From assembly GCA_904420065.1 (NCBI GenBank), contig CAJFTU010000002.1, positions 1 through 37,834 of the forward strand: a stretch of DNA of 37,834 bases. The letters run 5' to 3'. Shown here one piece after another: positions 17,295-24,125 of the stretch. The notes under the pieces are model-generated. The model saw nothing but the letters and a program-made list of their open reading frames with translations, searched no databases and was not told the origin of the DNA. Numbering within the stretch: the stretch's first letter is position 1; the number at the start of each line of letters is the position of its first letter. The DNA is from an uncultured Emergencia sp. GTDB lineage: Bacteria > Bacillota > Clostridia > Peptostreptococcales > Anaerovoracaceae. A program made the position numbers and the translations under genes.

Positions 17295-17323
17295 ACTATA
17301 CACAATGCCTCTCCAATAGTCAA
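17295..17323 (-). promoter_or_regulatory. sigmaA promoter of the amidohydrolase-dehydratase unit
   Basis: On the minus strand TTGACT (17318-17323), 17-base spacer, TATAGT (17295-17300). This is a strong match. Its -35 lies inside the inverted repeat at 17319-17335, so a protein bound there would block polymerase. Confidence 0.75.
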
Positions 17324-17335
17324 TATATCATTGAC
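17319..17335. promoter_or_regulatory. Candidate operator overlapping the -35 box
   Basis: GTCAAT, ATATC, ATTGAC: a perfect inverted repeat with six-base arms that overlaps the -35 hexamer of the amidohydrolase promoter. A nearby repeat at 17240-17257 has a partly similar TGACA core. The binding protein is not identified. Confidence 0.45.
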
Positions 17336-17374
17336 ATTTTGTTTATATTCAGCATCTCTGCGCGTTTCACTTTT

Positions 17375-17419
17375 GTATAAGAAAAAGCGCTGTGCAGAAT
17401 CGTTTGTTCTGCGCAGCGC
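17375..17419 (-). terminator. Rho-independent terminator of glyA
   Basis: A 13-pair stem, 17387-17399 against 17407-17419, starting GCGCTG with one G-U pair and a seven-base loop. On the minus strand it is followed by TTTTTCTTAT. It lies about 57 bases after the glyA stop and insulates the amidohydrolase promoter. Confidence 0.85.
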
Positions 17420-17476
17420 CTTGCACTGTCTCTTTTCGCACCTCTGCGCCACACAAAGATGCCGTTTTACTGGACT

Positions 17477-18715
17477 TTATTTTACCATTTCTTTTATTAT
17501 ACTGTCTATTCTGCGGGCTACTTTCCGAAAATCTTCTTCTTTGTAGCCTCTCGTCGTCATCGGCGCGGTACCGATTCTTACGCCGCTGGTTTCTTTCGGA
17601 GAACGGGTTTCTCCCGGAACGCAGTTCTTGTTCAGAGTAATTCCCTCTTCATCCAGCTTTTCCTGCAGATCTTTTCCGCTGAACGGAAACTGGGAGAGAT
17701 CCAACAGGAAGAGGTGGTTGTCTGTACCTCCGGTCACGACCTTGTAACCCAACTTGAGAAATTCATCGCAAAAAGCCTTGCTGTTCAATACCACCTGTTT
17801 TGCATAGTCTTTGTATTCCGGCTGAAGCGCCTCTTCTGCGCAGACAGCCTTTCCTGCGATGATGTGCTCGAGAGGACCTCCCTGCGCATAAGGGAAAACC
17901 GCACTGTCAATTTTCTTTGCCAGTTCCTTTCTGCCGAAAATCAGACCGCCTCTCGGCCCTCTCAGTGTCTTATGGGTTGTCGTCGTTACAATATCGGCAT
18001 AGCCGAACGGCGTAGGATGCTGTCCGCCAGCCACAAGGCCTGCGATGTGAGCCATATCCACCATGAAATACGCTCCCACCTCTTTGGCGATTTCCGCAAA
18101 AGCGGCGAAGTCGATAATACGAGAATATGCGGAAGCTCCGGTCAATATGAGCTGCGGCTTATATTCCAAAGCTTTTTTCCTCACATCTTCCATATCGATA
18201 TAGCCTCTCTCGTCGACATCGTAAAAGACCATGTTATATAATTTTCCGCTGAAGTTTACCGATGATCCATGTGTAAGATGGCCGCCGTTATCCAGGCTCA
18301 GGGACAGAATCGTATCACCCGGCTTTAAAATTGCTTTATATGCGGCGAAATTGGCCTGGGAGCCGCTGTGCGGCTGTACATTTACATGGTAATCGGTATG
18401 GAAGACCTCTCTCCACTTATCACAGCAGTATTCTTCCAGCTCGTCGACAAACTGGGTACCGCCGTAATATCTGCTGGTATTGCCGGAAGTACGCACATAG
18501 GGATAACCCTCTGCATATTTCCACGAAAGGCAGCTTCCGCACGCGGCAAGAACGGCCTCTGAACAATAGTTTTCCGAAGCAATCAGCTCGATATTATTCT
18601 TCTGCCGGTTGTATTCTTTTTCGATCAACTCTCCGACAACAGGAGACGTCTTTTTTATAAACTCAAAGTTTTCTACATTGTAGGTACTGTTATCCGTAGC
18701 ATCTTTATTAAACAT
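17477..18715 (-). CDS. glyA: Serine hydroxymethyltransferase, divergent form
   Basis: PLP enzyme that converts serine and tetrahydrofolate to glycine and 5,10-methylene-THF. It is 412 residues, close to the usual length. SHMT hallmarks are present: [37 protein letters not shown] and the Schiff-base lysine K249 in [14 protein letters not shown]. Odd points: after EGYP (residues 69-72) there are nine residues, YVRTSGNTS, before RYYGG, where typical GlyA has two (GK). The C-terminal loop reads [17 protein letters not shown] and [10 protein letters not shown] instead of IGTPA(V/I)T. So the fold and chemistry are clear, but it may be a special subgroup. It has its own duplicated promoter and a strong terminator. 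Confidence 0.88.
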   Translation of the reverse strand: MFNKDATDNSTYNVENFEFIKKTSPVVGELIEKEYNRQKNNIELIASENYCSEAVLAACGSCLSWKYAEGYPYVRTSGNTSRYYGGTQFVDELEEYCCDKWREVFHTDYHVNVQPHSGSQANFAAYKAILKPGDTILSLSLDNGGHLTHGSSVNFSGKLYNMVFYDVDERGYIDMEDVRKKALEYKPQLILTGASAYSRIIDFAAFAEIAKEVGAYFMVDMAHIAGLVAGGQHPTPFGYADIVTTTTHKTLRGPRGGLIFGRKELAKKIDSAVFPYAQGGPLEHIIAGKAVCAEEALQPEYKDYAKQVVLNSKAFCDEFLKLGYKVVTGGTDNHLFLLDLSQFPFSGKDLQEKLDEEGITLNKNCVPGETRSPKETSGVRIGTAPMTTRGYKEEDFRKVARRIDSIIKEMVK

Positions 18716-18742
18716 TTGTCCACTCCTCTGTTCTTCCGGTTC

Positions 18743-18768
18743 TTTACAATCGTGCGTTCATTATACCA
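18743..18768 (-). repeat. 26-base direct repeat, copy 1, with extended -10 promoter element
   Basis: This 26-base unit is identical to 18839-18864. On the minus strand it reads TGGTATAATGAACGCACG onwards, so it carries an extended -10 (TG-N-TATAAT; -10 at 18760-18765). No good -35 lies 16-18 bases upstream. It is about 45 bases before the glyA ATG. It may be a second start point or a relic of a duplication. Confidence 0.7.
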
Positions 18769-18806
18769 TGCCCCTCCTCTTTATCCTGACATTGCAGGGC
18801 ATGATT

Positions 18807-18823
18807 CAAGGAACGCTTCCTTG
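18807..18823 (-). repeat. Perfect hairpin in the glyA leader
   Basis: CAAGGAA, CGC, TTCCTTG (plus-strand order): seven-base arms, three-base loop, between the two promoter repeats. There is no T tail. A second inverted pair, CATGCCC (18767-18773) and GGGCATG (18797-18803), partly encloses the region, so the longer glyA transcript could fold. Confidence 0.5.
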
Positions 18824-18838
18824 CAGCAACGCTGTGTT

Positions 18839-18864
18839 TTTACAATCGTGCGTTCATTATACCA
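18839..18864 (-). repeat. 26-base direct repeat, copy 2, containing the main glyA -10
   Basis: Exact copy of 18743-18768, displaced by 96 bases. The surrounding sequence is not clearly duplicated. It holds the -10 of the promoter at 18856-18885. Confidence 0.8.
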
Positions 18865-18885
18865 CGACTGCACGTCTCCTTTCAA
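18856..18885 (-). promoter_or_regulatory. glyA distal promoter
   Basis: Minus strand: TTGAAA (18880-18885), 18-base spacer ending TGG, TATAAT (18856-18861). This is an extended -10 with a good -35. It starts a leader of about 135 bases that passes through the second promoter copy and the hairpin at 18807-18823. No glycine or THF riboswitch pattern was recognised. Confidence 0.7.
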
Positions 18886-18982
18886 GAACAGAAGATCAAA
18901 TTCGCAGAAAGCGCTCAGGACGGCAAAATTGTACGCCTTTCGTGGACAGACGCAAAAGACGCGAATCGCTATAGCCGGCCGA

Positions 18983-19624
18983 TCACGCCATTTCTTCTGC
19001 AAAAGTCTCCAACTGCAGTATAGACACCTCGTAAGCCGTCCTGACCTCCACTTCGCCATCCTCTCTCTTTTTCTTATACTGACGGCTCTGCAGCCTTCCC
19101 TGCAAAGCTATCTTATCTCCTATTTCCAGAGTACTGGAGTAAATCGCGTTCCTTCCCCATGCAATACATGGAATATAGTCGGATTTATTGTACATCCGGT
19201 TTACGGCCAGCATGAGATCACAGATTTTTCTTCCGAGAGGCGATACTCTGTGCAGCGGTTTTTTACAGAGAAAACCTTCAAGGTAGATTTCGTTGGCCGG
19301 TTCCTGATCCAGCTCTCCTTCTTCTATCTCTCTGGCGAAAACTACGATGTTCAATTTATTGTGCCCGTTTACATCTTCATTGTAAGTACGAATCTGTCCA
19401 TATATGTCAAGCTGCATTCCGACGACAACATCAACCATACTTAAAATTCTTTCGGATGCCATTACGATTATTCTGTCCTCATAGCCACTGTTACGGCGTA
19501 TTCCCAATTCAAAGGTGTAAAAAACTTCTCCATACGTTTTATGGCTCGCCGAAAGACCTTCCACCACTTCTCCACAGATATGAGCGGCATTCGTACGATC
19601 ATGATTATCAGCTAAATTTATCAT
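18983..19624 (-). CDS. Single-stranded DNA-binding-like protein with two OB folds
   Basis: 213 residues from ATG 19624, preceded by GGGAGG six bases away; a longer reading to 19648 would overrun this site. There are two SSB-like blocks. The first covers residues about 10-100 (AHICGEVVEGLS, FYTFELGIRR, DIYGQIRTYNED). The second covers about 110-205 (NEIYLEGFLCKKPLHR, DLMLAVNRMYNKSDYIPCIAWGRNA, IALQGRLQSRQYKKK). The second is the closer match to classical SSB/PriB-type OB folds. The acidic SSB C-terminal tip (DDDIPF) is absent; it ends EEMA. This tandem form is seen in Clostridia beside a normal ssb gene. The role in DNA repair or competence is inference. Confidence 0.75.
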   Translation of the reverse strand: MINLADNHDRTNAAHICGEVVEGLSASHKTYGEVFYTFELGIRRNSGYEDRIIVMASERILSMVDVVVGMQLDIYGQIRTYNEDVNGHNKLNIVVFAREIEEGELDQEPANEIYLEGFLCKKPLHRVSPLGRKICDLMLAVNRMYNKSDYIPCIAWGRNAIYSSTLEIGDKIALQGRLQSRQYKKKREDGEVEVRTAYEVSILQLETFAEEMA

Positions 19625-19747
19625 ATCTCCCCTCCCAGAAACTCGCATTGATACATTCTATTCCACAGGGGGGAAAAATATACGATAATTTAGGCGTTTT
19701 CGCCGGCTTCGTCTTTGAAAAAACTGTGCCGTCAGCAGTTCATCCGA

Positions 19748-20389
19748 TCACTTTTCCGATCTTTTCACGGTCTTTTCCATCTTAAGAGCCGTCGGATTGT
19801 AGAGGTTTGGACACTTGATGGTATACACGAGGCTGTCCGCCTGCTCTTCCGATAAAGCTGTCGGCGTTGTGTTGAAGTAATGCTGAGCAGCTTTCTTTAT
19901 GCCATAGCAGTTTTCCCCAAAGTAAATACAGTTCAGATACATCTCAAGAATCTCGTCTTTTGTGTATTCGCGCTCCAGCTGAAAAGCAACAAAGGCCTCT
20001 GCGACCTTTCGTTCAAAATTTTTATCGGAGTCAAAGTACATATTTTTTGCCAGCTGCTGAGTAATCGTGCTGCCTCCTTCCACAAAGCTGCCGGCCAAAA
20101 GATCGTTTTTTGCCGCCCGCAGAATGGCCAGGGGATCTACGCCAAAGTGAAAGTAAAAGCGCTGATCTTCCGATTCAATGACCTTTTCAATGAAAGAATC
20201 AGAAATTTCCTCGAGGCGGACGTAATCCGCCCTGCTCTGGATTTCTTCTGCTTTCACAGAAACAGGCGTCTCTCGTACCGCTTCCCTATAGAGCGCATAT
20301 CCCCGGTAGACAGTGGGACCTGCCGCAACTGCTCCGATGACCACCGCAAGGAGAAGAAAGACGGCCAGTCTCTTCAATACCTTCCTCAC
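19748..20389 (-). CDS. Monofunctional peptidoglycan transglycosylase (GT51), short
   Basis: 213 residues from GTG 20389, with AGGAGG eight bases upstream. It has an N-terminal basic segment, one membrane anchor (LAVFLLLAVVIGAVAAGPTV, residues about 8-27), then the GT51 domain. The domain shows the catalytic ESEDQRFYFHFGVDP and GGSTITQQLAKNMYF motifs and EILEMYLNCIYFG. It polymerises lipid II into glycan strands outside the membrane. No transpeptidase domain follows. It ends soon after NPTALKMEKTVKRSEK, slightly shorter than typical GT51 domains that run on through the last helices, so either a natural minimal form or a mild C-terminal truncation. Confidence 0.85.
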   Translation of the reverse strand: MRKVLKRLAVFLLLAVVIGAVAAGPTVYRGYALYREAVRETPVSVKAEEIQSRADYVRLEEISDSFIEKVIESEDQRFYFHFGVDPLAILRAAKNDLLAGSFVEGGSTITQQLAKNMYFDSDKNFERKVAEAFVAFQLEREYTKDEILEMYLNCIYFGENCYGIKKAAQHYFNTTPTALSEEQADSLVYTIKCPNLYNPTALKMEKTVKRSEK

Positions 20390-20407
20390 AAAAAACGCCT
20401 CCTTTCC

Positions 20408-20430
20408 TTCGATACTGCCATTGTATCGAA
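20408..20430. repeat. Perfect inverted repeat upstream of the GT51 gene
   Basis: TTCGATAC, TGCCATT, GTATCGAA: eight-base arms, seven-base spacer, just ahead of the AGGAGG of the transglycosylase. On the minus strand a -10-like TACAAT sits in its first arm and spacer, but no convincing -35 accompanies it. It may be an operator or a 5' hairpin. Confidence 0.45.
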
Positions 20431-20490
20431 AAAAGAGAGGCGCTGCCATAGGCGCAGATTACGTATAGCTTACAGTTTCGTAAGGTAAAA

Positions 20491-21360
20491 TCAGAGCAAA
20501 GCCAGTGCAACAGTTCCTGCCGTGATTAAAACCAGGCCCCATGCAGCCTTTTTCGTCAGTCTCTCCTTAAAAACGATTCTTGAAAAGGCGACGGTAACCA
20601 GAATACTAAGCTTATCGATGGGAACAACAACACTGACCGGTCCAGCCTGCAGCGCTTTATAATAGCAGAGCCAGGAAGCGCCGGTAGCCAATCCGGAAAG
20701 ACAAATAAAGAGCAGTTCTTTTCCGGGTATCCTTTTCACTTCTTTGAGCTTTCCCGTAACAATGACCATCAGCCAGGCCATGACCAGAACCACTCCGGTT
20801 CGGATGGCCGTTCCCAGGTTGGATTCTACTCCAGTTATTCCCACCTTCCCCAAAATAGCCGTAAGGCTGGCGAAAACGGCCGAAAGCACGGCATAAATCA
20901 GATAGCTTCGATCTTGATTTTCTTTTTGAAGTCCACTGCCAACGCTTCTCTGAATCATCAGCATGGTGCCGGCAAAGATGGCGATTACGGCAATACCTTT
21001 TTCAAGACTGATCCCCTCCTGGAAAAAGATAAATGCCAGCACGATGGTAAGCACAGTGCTGGATTTATCTATGGGCGCAACTTTATTCACTTCTCCTTTG
21101 CTCAGCGCACGAAAATAGCAGAGCCAGGAAGCGCCGGTGGCCAGTCCGGAAAGAACCAGAAAGAAAAGGGTTCTTGCGTCAATCTGACTAATCTGCGACT
21201 GCGAGCCGACAATCAGAACCATAAGCCATGAAAACAGCAGCACAACGATAGTTCTAACCGCCGTCGCCAGATTGGAATCGGTATTTTTTATTCCGCACTT
21301 GGCCAGGATAGCCGTTATTCCGGCAAAAAATGACGATCCCACCGCAAACAAAAGCCACAT
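20491..21360 (-). CDS. EamA/DMT family transporter
   Basis: 289 residues from ATG 21360, after a G-rich site about seven bases upstream. About ten transmembrane helices form two EamA halves. The halves are unusually alike: LSGLATGASWLCY(F/Y) followed by ALxxGxV and PIDK occurs in both, and ITAILAKCGI matches LTAILGKVGI. Such proteins export or import small metabolites; the substrate is unknown. The DNA is repeated too: 20661-20700 and 21114-21153 differ at two of 40 bases. The gene begins just after the decayed response-regulator tail. Confidence 0.85.
   Translation of the reverse strand: MWLLFAVGSSFFAGITAILAKCGIKNTDSNLATAVRTIVVLLFSWLMVLIVGSQSQISQIDARTLFFLVLSGLATGASWLCYFRALSKGEVNKVAPIDKSSTVLTIVLAFIFFQEGISLEKGIAVIAIFAGTMLMIQRSVGSGLQKENQDRSYLIYAVLSAVFASLTAILGKVGITGVESNLGTAIRTGVVLVMAWLMVIVTGKLKEVKRIPGKELLFICLSGLATGASWLCYYKALQAGPVSVVVPIDKLSILVTVAFSRIVFKERLTKKAAWGLVLITAGTVALALL
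20661..20700 (-). repeat. Internal 40-base DNA repeat in the EamA gene, copy A
   Basis: Matches 21114-21153 in 38 of 40 positions (first 25 identical). It encodes the shared GLATGASWLCY segment in the second half of the transporter. Confidence 0.85.
21114..21153 (-). repeat. Internal 40-base DNA repeat in the EamA gene, copy B
   Basis: Partner of 20661-20700, in the first half of the transporter. Near-identity at DNA level points to recent duplication or gene conversion between halves. Confidence 0.85.
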
Positions 21361-21374
21361 CTGTTTTTCCCCCC

Positions 21375-21548
21375 CTACTGATTCAGACGATAACCTGCGC
21401 CCCACACGGTTTCAATAATCTGAGGGTTTCTGGCATCGTCTTCTATTTTTTCTCTCAATCTGTTTATGTGAACCGATACGGTAGCTGCGTCAGAGATGTA
21501 GTCATATCCCCAAATGCTTTCAAGCAGCCCTTTTCTTCTCAACCTCTT
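21375..21548 (-). pseudogene. C-terminal remnant of an OmpR/PhoB-type response regulator
   Basis: The minus strand encodes about 55 residues ending at TAG 21377-21375. They include LLESIWGYDY, TVSVHINRLREKIEDD and IIETVWGAGYRL. This is the last part of an OmpR-type winged-helix DNA-binding domain, where intact proteins read (L)LExVWGYD...VDVHIxRLRxKI...TVRGxGYxL. There is no receiver domain and no start. The thrE-like gene ends immediately upstream at 21549, and the in-frame TAG before the remnant is that gene's own stop. It is a gene relic left by a deletion or rearrangement. The EamA ribosome site lies directly after its stop. Confidence 0.85.
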
Positions 21549-21983
21549 CTATACTCTGAAATGTTTCAGCCTGTTCAGATATTTATTCACCACTGCCACC
21601 GCCACAAATCCGAGAGATATGGCCAGCGCAATAGTTATCGCCGACGTCCCGTTTTCCTCAAACATCTGTCGGTTTTCACTGACGATTCCGTACATGGTGT
21701 AGTAAAGCTTTCCGCCGGGAATCAGCGGAACTGCCGCCGCAGTAAGAAAGATAGTCGCAGGCGCTTTGTTGATCCTGGCCATAACTTCCGCATATACTGC
21801 AACAAATACAGCCGCAATCAGGTTACAGGTAAAATCGCTGTGCAGTTCTTCAAAGGTGAGCAGATAGATCAGCCAGGTAACCAGTCCTCCGATTCCCGCA
21901 TAGACAATCTGCTTCCCCTTGATCTTTAAAATGATTGCAAAACCGATTGAACCGAGAAAAGCCGACATCAGTTGAACTGCCAT
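21549..21983 (-). CDS. Threonine/serine exporter family, small (C-terminal half) subunit
   Basis: 144 residues with about five hydrophobic helices, matching the DUF3815/ThrE_2 half (KAPATIFLTAAAVPLIPGG is the typical conserved block, with an acidic EVMARI before it). Together with the next gene it makes a split ThrE-type threonine/serine exporter, which expels excess amino acid using the proton gradient. ATG 21983 follows GGGAGG by six bases and overlaps its partner by 16 bases. Its stop abuts the response-regulator remnant. Confidence 0.85.
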   Translation of the reverse strand: MAVQLMSAFLGSIGFAIILKIKGKQIVYAGIGGLVTWLIYLLTFEELHSDFTCNLIAAVFVAVYAEVMARINKAPATIFLTAAAVPLIPGGKLYYTMYGIVSENRQMFEENGTSAITIALAISLGFVAVAVVNKYLNRLKHFRV

Positions 21984-22738
21984 AGCACACCTCCCAGCGC
22001 AACGATAGAAAAAGCAAATCCGCAGGCGATGGCAACCGCCACTAGCACGGAATTCATCAGCCGAAGAAGACCGGAAGCGATATCCCCGATCAGCATATCC
22101 CGGATGGCGTTGGTCATCGCGATTCCCGGTATCAGCAGCATAACTCCGCCGATCATGATCTGATCCGAATGGTCGCCTATCCCCGCTTCCACCAACAGAA
22201 TCGCTGCAATTCCCGCTGCGACAGAAACGATAAAGTTATAGACGATCTGATTCTTTTCTCTCGAAAGCAGAACCTGTTCCATGAAAGTGATAATCACGGC
22301 TACGATGGACGCGCCAAGGCAGTCCTGCCAGGTCCCCCCGAAAAAAACGGTAAAACCTCCGGAAACAAGTATTCCTCCTATGAAGCGCATAAATTTAGGC
22401 GGTTCAGGCCGTGCCAACACGTCTGTCAACTTATTCTGAAGCTCACCCACATCGGGTGTCTTCGCGCACACATATCTGCACAGATCATTGAGATAATCCA
22501 GTCGGTCGAAGTTTACATCGTAGCGGACCAGTCGTCGTATATGAGTCAGTATTCTTCCGTCAGGGGCCTCCATTGTGACCTGAATGTTGGAGGTAATGAT
22601 GAAGACATTGATCCTGTCCGCACCATAGCTTTCACACATGCGGTAGATGCTGTCCTCTACGCGGTTAACCTCCGCGCCGCATACCACCATTTCTTCGCCG
22701 ATATCCAAAATTCCCTGTAAAAGTTTGTCGTAATCCAT
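21968..22738 (-). CDS. Threonine/serine exporter family, large (N-terminal half) subunit
   Basis: 256 residues from ATG 22738, which shares a base with the GNAT stop (TGATG), with GGAG eight bases upstream; a GTG three bases earlier is possible. The soluble N-terminal part (residues about 1-115) carries the ThrE/DUF1212 hydrolase-like motif CGAEVNRVEDSI. It is followed by about five membrane helices, with the block MLLIPGIAMTNAIRDML typical of ThrE. Partner of the 144-residue protein downstream. Its place in an operon beginning with valS and other amino-acid-linked genes fits amino-acid homeostasis. Confidence 0.85.
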   Translation of the reverse strand: MDYDKLLQGILDIGEEMVVCGAEVNRVEDSIYRMCESYGADRINVFIITSNIQVTMEAPDGRILTHIRRLVRYDVNFDRLDYLNDLCRYVCAKTPDVGELQNKLTDVLARPEPPKFMRFIGGILVSGGFTVFFGGTWQDCLGASIVAVIITFMEQVLLSREKNQIVYNFIVSVAAGIAAILLVEAGIGDHSDQIMIGGVMLLIPGIAMTNAIRDMLIGDIASGLLRLMNSVLVAVAIACGFAFSIVALGGVLWQFN

Positions 22739-23181
22739 CACGCTAACTCCAGTTTCATAACTTCCGGATGACAGGTTACATTGTACTGCGGACAGTACTT
22801 ACACTCAAAGAAATTTGGGGCTTCGGCGGGGTCGATGGTCTTAAAACCATTCTTCCGGAAAAATCCCGGCGCCCTGGCCACCAAATACAGTTCCCGTCCT
22901 CCCAGTTTTCCGACCTGCTCTTTTATTTTTTCAAGCAGCATTTCTCCGATTTTTCTCTTCCGAAACTTCCCGTCTACGGCTATTCCGTCAATGATGAAGC
23001 GGCCTTCTCTCTCAGCCAGAACAGCCGCGCCGATCAGTTGTCCGTCTTTGTCAGTCACTTCATAGCAGTTCACAATATCCGTGTCAACTTCTTCGTCTCC
23101 GTCAAACTCCAGTTTGTTCTCCACAAAAAATCTGACCAGTTTTTCATATTCGTCGGTTTCCTTCAGCACCATTTCCGTCAT
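22738..23181 (-). CDS. GNAT family N-acetyltransferase with a C-terminal Cys cluster
   Basis: 147 residues. The acetyl-CoA-binding motif A is IDGIAVDGKFRKRKIGEML (residues about 69-87), followed by LYLVARAPGFFRKNGF. The C-terminus has C-x2-C-x6-C: FFECKYCPQYNVTCHPEVM, which could bind metal or simply be structural. The acceptor is unknown. It overlaps both neighbours (ATGA with the lipid kinase; TGATG with thrE), so it is translationally coupled. A link to amino-acid acetylation is a guess from context. Confidence 0.82.
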   Translation of the reverse strand: MTEMVLKETDEYEKLVRFFVENKLEFDGDEEVDTDIVNCYEVTDKDGQLIGAAVLAEREGRFIIDGIAVDGKFRKRKIGEMLLEKIKEQVGKLGGRELYLVARAPGFFRKNGFKTIDPAEAPNFFECKYCPQYNVTCHPEVMKLELA

Positions 23182-24125
23182 TTTTCCTCTCCCATATTAT
23201 CTTCAAGGGTACAGATCTTCAGTCGATTGTGTACTACTGCAAACTCCAGCGGGAATTTTTCCCCATGCTCTCCGTCGATATCCGTAGGCAGATCGGCCTC
23301 CGCCTCTATTCGCAGCTTATCTGTCTTGAAATGCAAAACCTTTTTGCTGGAAAGGTGGCTCCCCTGCATAACCCGCATGAAGACAGCCGGCATCTCAAGA
23401 AGAGACATGTTCCGAAACAGCAGCACATCTAAAAGTCCGTCGTTTATCTCCGAATCCGGGGAAATCTTTTTAAATCCGCCGGCAGACTCCCCGTTCATGA
23501 CAACCATGAAATACATCTTCTCCCTGTAGACTTTTTCCGGTGTTGTCAGTGTAACCCTGACCGGCTTCAGATTCGGTACCTCAGAAAGTCCCTTTAAATA
23601 ATATGCCAGGACTCCGATGGTATTCTTCAGTGTCGGATCAGTCTTCTGACTCACATCCACCACCTGTCCTATGGCTGCCACGTTGATAAAGTACCGATCG
23701 TTTACTTTACCTACATCTGCATAAGTATAATTGTCCCCCAGCGCGATGTCCAGCATCTTATCTATCTCATTGGGAATGTTAAAATAGTAGGCAAAATCGT
23801 TGGCCGTTCCGGCCGGCATGATCGCCAGCGGCAGATAGATATTGTTGCGAATCATGGCGTTCACACATACGTTAATCGTACCGTCACCGCCGGCTGCAAT
23901 AATCTGGCGGTATTCGCTCTGGTACGTCTCCTGATCCAGTTCGGAAAGATAGTCGTTAATGGCATGGCCGTGGGCCGCCCGGATAGGAACGACCAGGTAG
24001 CCCGCCTCCTGATATCTGCCTATGATATTGTCCAGATTGTTTTTGAACATACCACTCCCGGAAGACGGGTTATAGAACAGAATAACTTTTTTTACTTTCT
24101 TAATTTCATTCATATCGTTACTCAC
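23178..24125 (-). CDS. Diacylglycerol/lipid kinase family protein (YegS/BmrU/DagK type)
   Basis: 315 residues from GTG 24125, preceded by AGGAGG seven bases away, inside the folC stop (8-base overlap). The nucleotide-binding signature GGDGTINV is at residues 79-86, with FYNPSSGSG at 18-26 and PAGTANDFA downstream. The family phosphorylates diacylglycerol or related lipids at the membrane face. It is the only lipid gene in this operon. Diacylglycerol recycling is plausible but the substrate is unproven. Confidence 0.88.
   Translation of the reverse strand: MSNDMNEIKKVKKVILFYNPSSGSGMFKNNLDNIIGRYQEAGYLVVPIRAAHGHAINDYLSELDQETYQSEYRQIIAAGGDGTINVCVNAMIRNNIYLPLAIMPAGTANDFAYYFNIPNEIDKMLDIALGDNYTYADVGKVNDRYFINVAAIGQVVDVSQKTDPTLKNTIGVLAYYLKGLSEVPNLKPVRVTLTTPEKVYREKMYFMVVMNGESAGGFKKISPDSEINDGLLDVLLFRNMSLLEMPAVFMRVMQGSHLSSKKVLHFKTDKLRIEAEADLPTDIDGEHGEKFPLEFAVVHNRLKICTLEDNMGEEK

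Noticed and set aside
18716-18860. Possible glycine or THF riboswitch in the glyA leader
   Set aside because: The leader shows hairpins but no conserved riboswitch core, and the repeat explains the promoter-like sequence.
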